From: Lycium barbarum
Taxonomy: Eukaryota > Streptophyta > Magnoliopsida > Solanales > Solanaceae
Direction: 5' to 3'
Assembly (NCBI RefSeq): GCF_019175385.1
Contig: NC_083344.1
Span: 28,150,231-28,214,230, forward strand
DNA length: 64,000 nt
Made by a program: the position numbers and the translations under genes. Shown here piece by piece: positions 21,631-31,888 of the stretch. Within the stretch, counting starts at the first letter, position 1; every line of letters starts with the position of its first letter. A model generated the notes under the pieces. That model had not been told where the DNA came from. It worked only from the letters and a program-made list of their open reading frames with translations, and did not search any database.

Positions 21631-24531
21631 ATGGAGGCGAGGGTTAGGAGGGGTAAGTGGGTTAGAGGAGCGTCTAGGTTGAGAGTAGGATCTTGGAACA
21701 TTGGGACGTTAACGGGGAAGTCCATAGAGCTAGTTAAGATTCTTAAGAAGAGGAAGATTAATATAGCTTGTATCAAAGAGACCAAATGGGTAGGTCCTAA
21801 AGCTAAGGAGGTAGACGGGTATAAGCTGTGGTTCTCTGGTAGGTCGAAGTATAGAAATGGGGTGGGCATTTTAGTAGATGGTGAATTAAGGGATAAAGTG
21901 GTAGAGGTTAGGAGAGCCACTGATAGGATGATGTCGATTAAGGTGGTCGTTGAAGGACTCACTGTGAACATTATTAATGCATATGCGCCGCAAGCGGGTT
22001 TAGGTGACGAGGAGAAGAGGCGCTTTTGGGAGGATTTGGACGAATTAGTGGGAGGCATACCGCCTACTGAGAAGCTATTTGTGGGAGGTGATTTCAATGG
22101 ACACATCGGGCCTATTTCGGGAGGTTATGATGTTGTGCATGGAGGCTTTGGCTTCGGGGACATGAATGGAGGAGGAGTCTCACTTTTGGATTTTGCAAGA
22201 GCTTCTGGGTTGGTGATAGCCAATTCAAGTTTCCCAAAGAAGGAGGAACACTTGGTAACCTTCCGTAGTTCGGTGGCTAAGACTCAGATAGACTTTTTAC
22301 TCCTTAGGAAGGATGATAAAGGTCTGTGCAAATATTGTAAGGTCATTCCGAGCAAATATCTTACAACCCGACATAAGCTCTTGGTGATTGATTTAACGAT
22401 CAAGATGACGAGAAAGAAGAGGTTCGTGGAGGACCGACCTAGGATCAGATGGGGGAGTTTGACCACGATTAGTGCCCTGGAGATGGGAGAGAAATTGAAG
22501 GATATGGGTGCCTGGGATAGTAGTGGGGATGCGACCAGTATGTGGGATAAGACGGCTAGTTGCATTAGGGTGGTAGCAAGGGAAGTGTTGGGGGTCTCGA
22601 CAGGTAGTCGTGGTTAGCATCGAGGGGACTGGTGGTGGAATGGAGAAGTTCAAGGGAAGGTGGAAGCAAAGAAGTTGGTGTATGCGAAGTTGATAGAAAG
22701 AAAGGATGAGGTGGAGAAGTGGACAAATACAGAAGTTTATAAGATGGCGAGGAAGGAGGCGAAGTTGGTGGTTTCGATGGCAAAAACGGCAGCTTTTGAA
22801 CGCATGTATGCTGAACTAGAAGAGAAAGGAGGGAACCAGAAATTGTTCAGGATAGCCAAGGCGAGGGAGAGAAAGGAACGTGATGTGGATCAAGTAAAGT
22901 GCATCATGGACGAGCATGTCAAAGTATTGGTAGAGGAGACTCTCATTAGACGGAGATGGCAGTCATACTTCTGCAAACTCTTGAATGAAGAAGTGGACAG
23001 AGACATTATGTTGGGAGAATTAGAACATACAGGAAGGCGTCACGATTTTGGGTATTGCAGGAGTATTAAGGTTGACGAGGTTAAGGGTGATGTTCGTAGG
23101 ATGCGCAGGGGAAGAGCGACCGGACCTGACGAGATTCCTCGGGAATTCTGGAAGAGTGTGGGCCCGGCAGGTTTGGAGTTGCTGACTAGGTTGTTTAATG
23201 TCATCTTTAAGACGGAATTGATGCCCGAAGAATGGAGGGAGAGTGTAATGATCCCTCTATACAAGAATAAGGGAGATATCCAGAGTTGCAACAACTATAG
23301 AGGTATCAAGCTGCTAAGCCATACTATGAAAGTGTGTGAAAGGGTGGTGGAGGTGAGGGTGAGGAGAGGTGTGTCTATTTCAGAGAACCAGTTCGGATTC
23401 ATGTCGGGACGCTCAACTACAGAAGCCATCCATATTGTGAAAAGGTTGGTGGAGCAGTATAGGGAGAGGAAGAAGGACTTACACATGGTATTCATCGACC
23501 TAGAAAAGGCTTATGACAAAGTTCCAAGACAGATCCTATGGAAATGCTTGGAGGCTAAAAGTGTACCTGTGGCGTACATTAGGGTGATCAAGGACATGTA
23601 TGAGGGAGCCAAAACCAGGGTAAGGACAGTAGGAGGAGACTCAGAGCACTTTCCAGTTGTGATGGGGTTGCATCAAGGATCAGCTCTTAGTCCGTTTTTA
23701 TTTTCCTTGGTGATGGATGAATTGACACGGCAAATTCAAGGTGAGGTGCCATGGTGTATGTTGTTCGCGGACGACATAGTCCTGATCGACGAGACCCGTA
23801 GTGGAGTTAACGCTAAGCTGGAGAGTTGGAGACATACTCTGGAGTCTAAAGGGTTTAAGCTGACTAGGATCAAGACAGAGTACTTCGAGTGTAAGTTCAG
23901 TGAAGCACCTCAGGAGGCTGGCTTGGAAGTGAGACTTGGTACCCAGACCATCCAGAAGAAAAGTAGTTTCAAGTACCTTGGGTCTATTCTGCAAAGCTGC
24001 GGGGAGATTGACGATGATGTCACACATCGTATTGGGGCAGGGTGGATGAAATGGAGGCTTGCTTCCGGAGTGCTATGTGACAAGAAGGTTCCACCAAAAC
24101 TTAAGGAAAAGTTCTACAAAGTAGTGGTTAGACCAACTATGTTGTATGGGGCGGAGTGTTGGCTGGTTAAGATCTCTCACGTTTAAAAGATGAAATTTTC
24201 CGAGATGAGAATGTTAAGATGGATGTGTGGCCACACCAGGAGTGACAGTATTAGGAATGAGCATATTCGGGATAAGGTGGGGGTGGCCTCGGTGGAAGAT
24301 AAGATGCGAGAAGCGAGATTGAGATGGTTTGGGCATGTGAAGAGGAGAGACACAGATGCCCCAGTGTGAAGGTGTGAGAGGTTGTCCATGGATGGTTTCA
24401 GACGAGGTAGGGGTAGACCGAAGAAGTATTGGGGAGAGGTAATTATACATGACATGGCGCAACTACAGCTTACCGAGGACATGACCTTAGATAGGAGGGT
24501 TTGGAGGACCCAAATTAGGGTAGAAGGCTAG
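21631..24531 (+). pseudogene. RTE endonuclease-reverse transcriptase, three stops
   Basis: The protein nicks target DNA and copies the element RNA into the nick. The first ATG is at 21,631, though the frame is open upstream to about 21,583. The N-terminal APE-type endonuclease shows WNIGTL, KETKW, YAPQ, GGDFNGHIG, IDFLL and TTRHKL (about 21,690-22,390). The reverse transcriptase has [39 protein letters not shown] and catalytic FADD at 23,764-23,775. The C-terminal part has [11 protein letters not shown]. All pieces are in one frame, interrupted by TAG at 22,615-22,617, TAA at 24,184-24,186 and TGA at about 24,367-24,369. No frameshift is visible, so it is a relatively recent full-length but dead copy. 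Confidence 0.92.
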
Positions 24532-24729
24532 TAGATAGTCTCATTTTCCGTTCTTATTAGTAGTCGCATTATCGCAATATAATTTCTTCTGCTCAGATTT
24601 CTGCTATTATTTGTTATTTCATGTGCTTTGATTATCCTGTGTTATGTGTGTCGCTTGCATTATTTCATTTCATATCGCTTTGATTCTATTAACCTTATCT
24701 GACTTCTTTTTTTGCTTTTATTGAGCCAA

Positions 24730-24843
24730 GGGTCTTTCGGAAACAGCCGTCCTACCTTGGTAAGAGTAAGGTCTGCATACACTCTACCCTCCCCAGACCC
24801 CAAGATGTGGGATTTCACTGGGTTGTTGTTGTTGTTGTTTTTG
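24730..24843 (+). repeat. LINE 3' end with (TTG)n tail
   Basis: The CCTACCTTGGTAAGAGTAAG and GTGGGATTTCACTGGG words lead into TTG repeats ending at 24,843, directly against the target duplication. RTE reverse transcriptase recognises the 3' end of its RNA; TS-type SINEs carry a similar tail to use it in trans (established knowledge, recalled). Confidence 0.8.
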
Positions 24844-24859
24844 TAGTTTCCCATGGTAT
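24844..24859 (+). repeat. Target site duplication, right of LINE
   Basis: This is an exact copy of 20,951-20,966. MULE2 exon 1 continues immediately after it (VLYGRHYINNDDSL). Confidence 0.93.
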
Positions 24860-27800
24860 AGTACTTTATGGTAGGCATTATATCAATAATGATGATTCTT
24901 TGAGGGATTATTTGAATGCGCCAGAAGAATTAAAACATTTAGTCGCCCCTAATGTTCTTGAGATGTATGTTGAAAAGATACCCCGAGAGGTCCCGCAAGG
25001 ATAGCCCAGTCAAGTTAACACGTATGGAGATATTAGTTCTTACGGGGACATTTTGAGTGGCGAGATGCCGCTGGAAAATCTTACCCAACAATTTAATCAA
25101 ACTTGGTAAATATGCATTCTTATATTATTATTTTGTGTAGTAGCACGTGTTTACTATATGTATTGGTAAATAAGCTTTTTTAAATCTTTGTAGGGGTTAT
25201 AGACCTGATACGAGTAATATTGGGCAATCATCTCAATTTAGTGGAACAGCTCAAATTATTATCAAAACTCTCAGTTAAGTGAAGTTGATTATTATAATAA
25301 TTCTCAATTTGGTGGAGCTGATTATTATAATAATTCTCAATTCAGTGGAGCTGATTATTATAATAATTCTCAGTTCGATGCAGCTGATTATTATCAAAAC
25401 TCGCCAGTGGTACCACCTATGGATGAAAGGTAGTCCTCTTAGTTTGGTGGAGTTGATCATTCTCCACACCATGCTCATTCTCAATATGTGTAGGTTCATC
25501 ACCTTGATGTTAAATAATTAATATATATATTTGAATTTGGAATTTAACATATGCCTTTTATCGTGTAGGAGGAGGCCTTTCTTAGATGGCACTGATTGTC
25601 CAAGTTATGTGGATACATCAGAGAGTGATGGCGATGAACCAGCTAATAATGCAGAGGTAACCGTTGATGAAGATAGTGAAGGGGATGAAGAAGTTACGCA
25701 TTTTAGTCCCCAGAACCAACTCACCACCTCCGATGGCGAAAAACCCAATTCCTGACAACCCAATGTAGTGACATTTTGACTATATTCCATATCTTGACAG
25801 TCTACAAGGTCGTGAGGATGCATTTGTCTTCACAAGAGATGATGAACAAAGTCGCCAAAAAACGTGGATTGAACCAAAAATCCCATGACTGATGAATGCG
25901 TCCTTACAAAAGGAATGCAGTTCACATAAAAAAAAGATGTTGCAACGGGCTGTCAGAACGTATTGTATAAAGGATATGGGGGAGTTTAAGGTTAATGACT
26001 CAAACAAATTGGTATGGAGGCTGGTTTGTGAGCGACATACTCAAGGTTGTCGGTGGTTGCTTCGGGGAATTGTTAAGCCGGATGGTCTGTGGGAAATCAC
26101 AAAATTCTACCCAAAGCACAGTTGTGATATGGGACAAAGTCGAGCAGTTCATTTTAATTTAGATATAAACATTATTACTTATGTGTTACTTAAATACATT
26201 GAGGAAACTCCAAGGTAACTTATCTGACCTAGTACATTATATATCTTATAGCAATTAAAATATCATTGCTAAATGTTATTTGTTTAAACTTATGCAGGAT
26301 GCCCATTAAAACTTGTATTAGCATGGTCCACTCCAAATATGGTAAAATCATAAGCATGAGAAAGGGATTTCTCGGGCGTAGACGTGCTTTTGAGATGATC
26401 TTTAGAACTTGGGAATCCACTTTTCGGGCGTTGCCGGGATATAAGGCGGCTCTACAACATGCTAATCTTGGCACTGTTGTACAGTGGCGGCTTTTAGAGG
26501 GCAGAATTTTCGACTTCGGCTTTTGGGCATTCAAACCATGTATATGGCCAATATGACATTAAGCTCCTAACTGCCGTAGGTATGGATGCCAATGGGTCAA
26601 TATTCCCTCTTGCTTTCGCAATTGCCGCCAACGAGAGCAACGAGACATGGGGGATGTTCTTGACTCATCTGAAGACTCATGTTATTAAGGGTCGTCAGGG
26701 CATATGTGTCCTATCGGATCGTCATAAAGGCATATTACACAATATGCGTACTCTGGAAGGGTGGAAGCCTCCACATGCTTACCATCGATATTGTTTAAGG
26801 CACATAAAAGATAATTTGCAAACAAAGTTTAGAAAATGGCATTGTAAACAAATTAATGTGGGGGGCTGCGATGCAGCATCAACAAAGAAAATGGACTACA
26901 AAAATGGAGCTACTAAAGGAAGTGAGTGCAGAGGCATATGTTTGGTTGATGAAATTAGAAGTTTAAAAATGGACGCTTTATGCTGATAGAGGAAGGAGAT
27001 GGGGCTTGCTCACAACGAAAAGCTCGGAGTCTTTCAATGGACTCCTCAAATCTACTTGAGGACTACCTGTCACCGTAATGGTAAGACTAACTTTCAAGTA
27101 GGTCGTGGAGCGATTTGCTTATAGGAAAAGTCAGGCCAGAGCCATATTAGTCGAGGACGGAACATGGATGCCAAAGCCCTACAAAAAGATGGAGCACCAT
27201 AGAAGAAAGACAGAGGGTCACCAAATGACCGAGTATGATGTCGTTCAACAAGTGTATGAAGTTAGAACGGGTTATTGCAATGGCAAAGGAGGAAAAAAAA
27301 CATATCGTTACTGAGAGTACAAAATCATGCACTTGTGGTAAGTGGCAAACTAACCACATGCCATTTTATCATGCAGTCAAGTGCTTTAAGAGAATGGACA
27401 GAAATGTAACTGATTATGTGGCGGAGGAATATAAGGTCGTAAAATACCTTAAAGCATATTCTGGCCACTTCCATCCCCTTGGTGATCAAGCTTATTGGCC
27501 AGCCGCGCCATTTTCTATGGTTGCGAACAATGAGCATATCCGTAAATTGGAAAAAAAACAAGATAACCCCTTATCACAATCAAATGGATGTTAGCAAAAA
27601 GACTTACTCTCACAAGTGCTCGACATGTAAGCAATTTGGGCATGATAAGCGTTTATGTGGGCAAAACTCCCGTGGCGACAACACATCTGGAAGTAGAAGA
27701 GTGTCTAGAACTTGATATTTTTTTTAAGTCTATTGTAAATGAAATATTTTTCAATTATTATGAACCTCTCGTATTGGATGAATTATTTTTAAATATTATA

Positions 27801-28233
27801 TTTATTTTTGCACATTAAAAGGTGCGGATTACAAAATACAATAACAAAATAAAAAGGACCTAAAAGAAAAAAAAACTAATACAAAGCAGAGTAATTTTTT
27901 CTTTTCTATCTATTTTAAACCAAAAAAGTAATTTCATAGCTTTTGGAGTAAAACAAAAGAGATTAATCAAAACCCTATAAAATATGACACTTAAACCTAA
28001 ATATAGCAAGTTTTCAAACGTACTTCGGAGCACTTTACAATCCCTAAAACGAAGATCCAAATGTATATGTATACTTGTTGTAATGAGCCGATATTATTGT
28101 ACACTAAAAAAAATATTAAGTTCTATATAAAATATTTATATTCTGGTGTTTTGAAACGTGACTAATCTTCAGTCAAAGTACGAAAAAAAAGCTTATTTTG
28201 AGTTTGATTTCCAAGAATAAAGGTTGGGATCGC

Positions 28234-28353
28234 GGGGGGGGGGGGGGGGGGGGGGGGGGGGGAGAAAGAGTCTTCACGCACAGAATCTGTGCGTGAAAGG
28301 ACCAAAGTGTACAGATTATGTGCGTAAAGCCTACTTTTGGTTCTTTTTTTTGG
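28234..28353 (+). repeat. G run and right TIR of MULE2 with perfect palindrome
   Basis: A run of 29 G (28,234-28,262) precedes the terminal repeat. At 28,273-28,297 lies a perfect 25-nt palindrome with 12-bp arms TTCACGCACAGA and a 1-nt centre. A second degenerate copy of the half-site (TACAGATTATGTGCGTAAAG) follows at about 28,309. The outer end TTTTGGTTCTTTTTTTTGGG is the inverse of the MULE1 left end. Confidence 0.75.
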
Positions 28354-28504
28354 GTTAAAAAAGTTCCGGGTCCGTTCAGAAGGGGATAATAAATGCACTC
28401 TGCCTTCACAAAGTTAAAGTGTCTTTTTCAAAAAAAAGTTATAATTTAGGGGGTTCTTATGTATTTTTCTCTTATAAAAACAGGGGGGGAATATGGTGAC
28501 AGAG
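28354..28504. other. Short flank between MULE2 and element D
   Basis: The first bases (to about 28,372) still match the outside of the MULE1 left TIR. No gene or repeat is recognised in the rest. The last five bases, CAGAG (28,500-28,504), are the target duplication of element D. Confidence 0.5.
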
Positions 28505-31500
28505 TGTTATATCCCGTATTTTTGAACCTCGGAGTATCTGCTGGGGTGGGGCCCACACACCGAGATTTTTTTTGGAACATCTGAAAAGTCATATGAATCA
28601 CATATGTAAAGTTAAACACAACTCATGAAGTACCCTTGGACCAAATCAAAGTGGAAACCCTCCAAACGAATATTTTTAAGAAAACGTTTTCGGGTGACCT
28701 GACTTTGGGGGGCAAAAACTGTATTATAAGTTTGGAATTTCGAAAATACCTTGAAATAGAAGTTGTAGATAATTGAATTAGCTTTCCATCCATAGGTCGT
28801 GGGTTCCCAGGTGACGTCGGTACAAGGAGTTATGAACGTTTTAAGGTCGAAAGGTCAGTGGGCTAGGCCCAACTCGGGACCAACCGAGTTGGCCCAAAAA
28901 AATAAAATAAAAATTTACGCCCAATGTTTAAGGGGTGGCCGGCCAAGTGAGGCCCAACCCATGGCTTTAATGAATATTTCCATGTGCTAATTAATTATAA
29001 AGGGATCACTATCCCTTAGAAGGTTCAAGAGACTTAGAAGAGAAAGAAGAGCAAAACAAGAGCAAAAAAAAGAAGGCATTTCGGGTTTGGTGTGGAAAAT
29101 TCACCACCAAAAATCTTGCTCCTAAAATTTTTCTTTTGTGGTTTTCCTACTAAGTTAAGGTTCCTTTGTAACTTGGTATAGTTGGATTGGAGTGGGGAGC
29201 ATTAGAATCACCAAAGTGATCACATCTCCAAGTGAAGAAGACTTGAAGAAAAGGTAAGAATTTCTACCTTTTTATTGTGTTATGAAGTTTTGATTGTGTT
29301 GTAGTATATAGAAATGTGTTGATTGTATGAAAAAATGGAAGTTTGCAAAGTGGGTGTGTGTTGTAGGTGTGTAGTCGTGGGTATGCACAATTGTATAGCC
29401 ACAATGTGTTGAATTTATGTTATATTCTAGTTGTGATTGTGATGAAATGCATATGGTAATTGAAAGTTGGATGAATTTAGTTGATATTGGAAAAAATAGG
29501 CATATGGCCGTAGGGTGTATATGGTTTGGGATAGAAAGGAATTGAGTTGTTTAGTGTGTTGAAGTGTTGTTGTGATGTTTGTAATGTAAATGAAGTTAGA
29601 ATGATATAAGTTTGTATTGAATTGGAATGTAGAAACTTATGTCGTTTTAGTATGATTTTCCGACATTAAGGAAATGAAGTTGTTTGGTTGCTAATAGTGA
29701 TGATCATTGATGAATTTGGAAGTTGGAAACTTGTTATGAAGTTGTATGCCAAAGATTTGATGTTTTGCATAAGTTATGACTTTGGCGGAAAGTTGTATAT
29801 TATGTATATCGAGTGTATATCTTGAGGAAAACGATATGAAATGTTTCTAGAACTATATGGTGATGATCATGATTGTTGTTGAATGTGAAATTATTGATCT
29901 TAGTTGAAAGTTGGGTTGAATTGAAGATTATGTCAACTTGTGAGAAAAATGACTAGTTGAAGGATATTTATGTTTTTAATGTTCATTGTTGATATTGATG
30001 TTGTCGTTTGGGTTGTTGTTGATGATTTCTAGCCGAGTTGAATTCTCGGGGTGCTATATGTATAGGGGAAGTGCTGCCGAAATTTCGGTAGCCAAATATG
30101 CATTAAGTTGAAACTTTGGTATTCATAGCTTACAATTGGTAAACTTGACCAATTGCAGTTTTTCGACGAAACGGGAAGTGAGTTTGGAAAGGCTTAAGGA
30201 GCGTGAAAGGTATGTAAAGCAAACCCAATTCTTCCCTTGGCATGCCCCTAGTGTGTTAGGGTCGGATCCGGGCCTCGAAGGACCTCTTGGCCCTCGGAAT
30301 CCGCAAGACAAAATTTCAGTTTTTCCTTCAGTAGAATTGAACCATTTTGATACGCTTTTTCTGAAATTATGCAATTGTGCTCTAAGTTACTCAGAAAGTC
30401 ATAGAATGTCTGTATAACCTTCGTAGATGATACTATATGTTTAGAGGGCACAATTTGAGCCCGCCACCATATTTTTTCTGAGGCGGGCCCACTATTTACG
30501 TTTTTGCCCCTAATGTGTTAAAGCTTCCTTTTTAAGCGATTTTTGAAAGAAATGTTTTAATTACCCTACAAATCTCTTAACGAATATTATTTTAAATATT
30601 CTGTTAAATATTATAAACTATTTTGACACTCGGAATGACTTCGGGAAAGTTATACTTCTGTAATTTATTATGATATCCGAAATACATTTATTATGATTCC
30701 GTCCGACTCCATTGGATTGGTTTGTCTTTGATACGCTTCATCGAGTCTTTGAAAACATTTATGATATTTTTAAATTGCATTAGTCTCTCACTACTCCATT
30801 CGTGGATGTCCCAATGTTTCCCACACTGAGCCCGGGCCAGGATATGTTGTCAAGCGTAATTCTCTGCATTGTTCGCCGCGTCCCGATGTGAGGGGGCAGG
30901 TATACGCGTACATGGGTCTGTGGAGTATGATGTGCCATGTCCGCCTATTCTGATCTGATCTGTATGGCCATTTTGATATGACATTATATGATACGGGGCC
31001 ACGCCCCTTTTTCTGATTCCTCTGTATAGTGGCACCAGCGTCGGGAGGGTGGCCACATTCTGTCTGCCGAGTCCCGTGTAAGGGACCGGATATGATATGA
31101 TATGACATATGTTTCTGTACGCATTCTGTCTGTTTTGGAAATATGCATTTGACACTCTGGATTCTGTACTCATTTTCTGTAACCATTATGATTTGACTTC
31201 TGTGATTCCGCTTTACATATTCAGTACATATTTCGTACTGACCCCCTTTCTTCGGGGGCTGCATTTTCATGCCGCGCAGGTACTGACGACAGGTTCGCTG
31301 ATCCACACGTTTAGGATCCTATTTCTGCTATTTGGGGCGCTCTCTTCTACAGAGCCCATCTTTTGGTACAGTCTGTCACTGCTATCTGGATATGTACTTT
31401 GTTCAGGGTATGACGGGGCCCTGTCCCGTCTTATGATTATGATATGTTCTGTAGAGGTCTGTGGATACATCTGTGTGGGTTCTGTACATATGTTTGGGAT

Positions 31501-31685
31501 GTTTTGGTTTTATGACAACCTTATCGGCTTCTGTGTGCCAAGTCTGCTTTTCTGCTAAATTCTGTAGCATGCACTAATGTTGCTATTATATTACATTATT
31601 TTGATAATATGCTAAATTGGGTATCGGGTACGTATAGGTGCCCAGCTAGGGCACTGGTCGCGGCCCACGGAGTTGGGTCGTGACA
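28505..31685 (+). repeat. 5' LTR of element D
   Basis: This 3,181-bp LTR begins TGTTATATCCCG and ends GTCGTGACA. A TATAAA at 28,996-29,001 is a plausible core promoter, which would start transcription in the next 30-40 bases. A block around 30,045-30,095 (ATTCTCGGGGTGCT...GTGCTGCCGAAATTTCGG) is also present in E and, diverged, in F. The paired-hairpin block is at 31,213-31,281. Open frames across this LTR on both strands are shadows. Confidence 0.95.
31213..31281 (+). promoter_or_regulatory. Paired-hairpin LTR block, element D
   Basis: CAGTAC-loop-GTACTG is followed by CCCCC-TTTCTTC-GGGGG, CTGC, and GCGCAG/GTACTG. The layout is kept in E (52,130-52,197), F (59,635-59,704), the 3' LTR (39,339-39,407) and, with a different second stem, the minus-strand family (7,860-7,930). 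Splice donor, polyadenylation or structural roles are possible. Confidence 0.5.
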
Positions 31686-31689
31686 AAAG

Positions 31690-31701
31690 TGGTATCAGAG
31701 C
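31690..31701 (+). other. Primer binding site, tRNA-Met type, element D
   Basis: An exact TGGTATCAGAGC lies four bases after the LTR end. Confidence 0.95.
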
Positions 31702-31742
31702 AGTTCGTCCTCGGAATGTCCACAGACCGTGTCTAGTAGAGT

Positions 31743-31782
31743 CTTGTTTATCGGTGTGTTGTGCACCACGCCTATAAACAGG
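31743..31782 (+). promoter_or_regulatory. Leader hairpin with GTGCAC loop, element D
   Basis: The outer stem CUUGUUUAU/AUAAACAGG and inner stem GGUGUG/CACGCC (one G-U pair) carry the 8-nt loop UU-GUGCAC. The palindrome is at 31,761-31,766. In E the G-U pair becomes U-A. The hairpin sits about 41 nt after the primer site, the same layout as A and F. A dimer-initiation (kissing-loop) function is proposed. Confidence 0.65.
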
Positions 31783-31825
31783 AGGCTACAGGGCATTTAG
31801 GATACTACCCTTCTTTCTGTCTTAG

Positions 31826-31841
31826 ATCGTGCGATAGAGCT
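31826..31841 (+). promoter_or_regulatory. Conserved 16-nt leader motif, element D
   Basis: ATCGTGCGATAGAGCT is identical in A, C, E and F. It lies between the leader hairpin and gag and is a candidate packaging or translation signal. Confidence 0.5.
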
Positions 31842-31888
31842 GTGTTATCAGGATGACCCCTTCCTAACGAGTGGCTATATTTGCAGAT

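Larger units (their letters stand above)
20967..24843 (+). mobile_element. RTE-type non-LTR retrotransposon (LINE)
   Basis: This is a 3,877-bp insertion in MULE2 exon 1, flanked by a perfect 16-bp duplication. The 5' part (20,967-21,630) has a pyrimidine-rich tract at about 21,110-21,360. One reading frame for endonuclease and reverse transcriptase follows, then a 3' end with ACACTCTACCCTCCCCAGAC and a (TTG)n tail. RTE elements have this single-frame design and short-repeat tail without poly(A). The 3' end matches what I recall of the tail shared by Solanaceae TS SINEs and their partner LINE. Confidence 0.93.
20737..27715 (+). pseudogene. MULE2 transposase, split by LINE, broken
   Basis: Exon 1 starts at ATG 20,737 (MAQDIPPVKVSIHWDG), is cut by the LINE after 20,966 and resumes at 24,860-25,105. 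Further exons are 25,194-25,508, 25,569-26,214 and 26,298-27,715, with the same GT...AG borders as MULE1. Exon 2 has one more SQFxGADYYxN repeat than MULE1. The DNA-binding domain in exon 3 keeps the Trp that is a stop in MULE1. In exon 4 a 53-bp deletion at about 26,538 removes the first catalytic Asp (SIDGTH in MULE1) and shifts the frame; SDRHKG and SSESFN remain. The SWIM motif has lost a Cys (PFYH for PCSH). The zinc knuckle (CSTCKQFGHDKRLC) is kept. A TAG near 27,101 is shared with MULE1. Confidence 0.85.
20260..28353 (+). mobile_element. MULE2, MuDR-like transposon carrying a nested LINE
   Basis: This element is closely related to MULE1 and lies in the same orientation. Without the LINE (20,967-24,843) it is about 4.2 kb. 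The left limit is where similarity to MULE1 subterminal sequence begins; no left TIR was found. The right TIR lies between about 28,265 and 28,353, and shared sequence continues to about 28,372. Introns and exons match MULE1. Loss of the first catalytic Asp and insertion of the LINE make it inactive. Confidence 0.75.
31280..31886 (+). other. Possible intron from LTR to gag, element D
   Basis: Donor-like GCGCAG/GTACTG lies right after the LTR hairpin block. Acceptor-like TTTGCAG/AT lies two bases before the gag ATG at 31,889. E has the same sites (52,196-52,797). Splicing would produce a gag message lacking the primer site and leader hairpin. The evidence is positional conservation only. Confidence 0.3.

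Noticed and set aside
28234..28262. Long G runs (also 19,725-19,746) as G-quadruplex elements
   Set aside because: They could form quadruplexes, but unbroken homopolymers are also error-prone in assembly, and neither run matches a conserved element feature.
28440..28500. Possible fragment of the TIR element (TTCTTATGTATTTTTCTC...)
   Set aside because: Similarity is limited to a short AT-rich word; the diagnostic GCGGGCGACC motif is missing.
31109..31558. A 149-codon open frame in the LTR of D, repeated at 39,235-39,684 and 52,025-52,474
   Set aside because: It lies across the conserved LTR block and leader boundary, is hydrophobic by composition, and its conservation is explained by the LTRs being copies of each other. 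No coding motif is seen.
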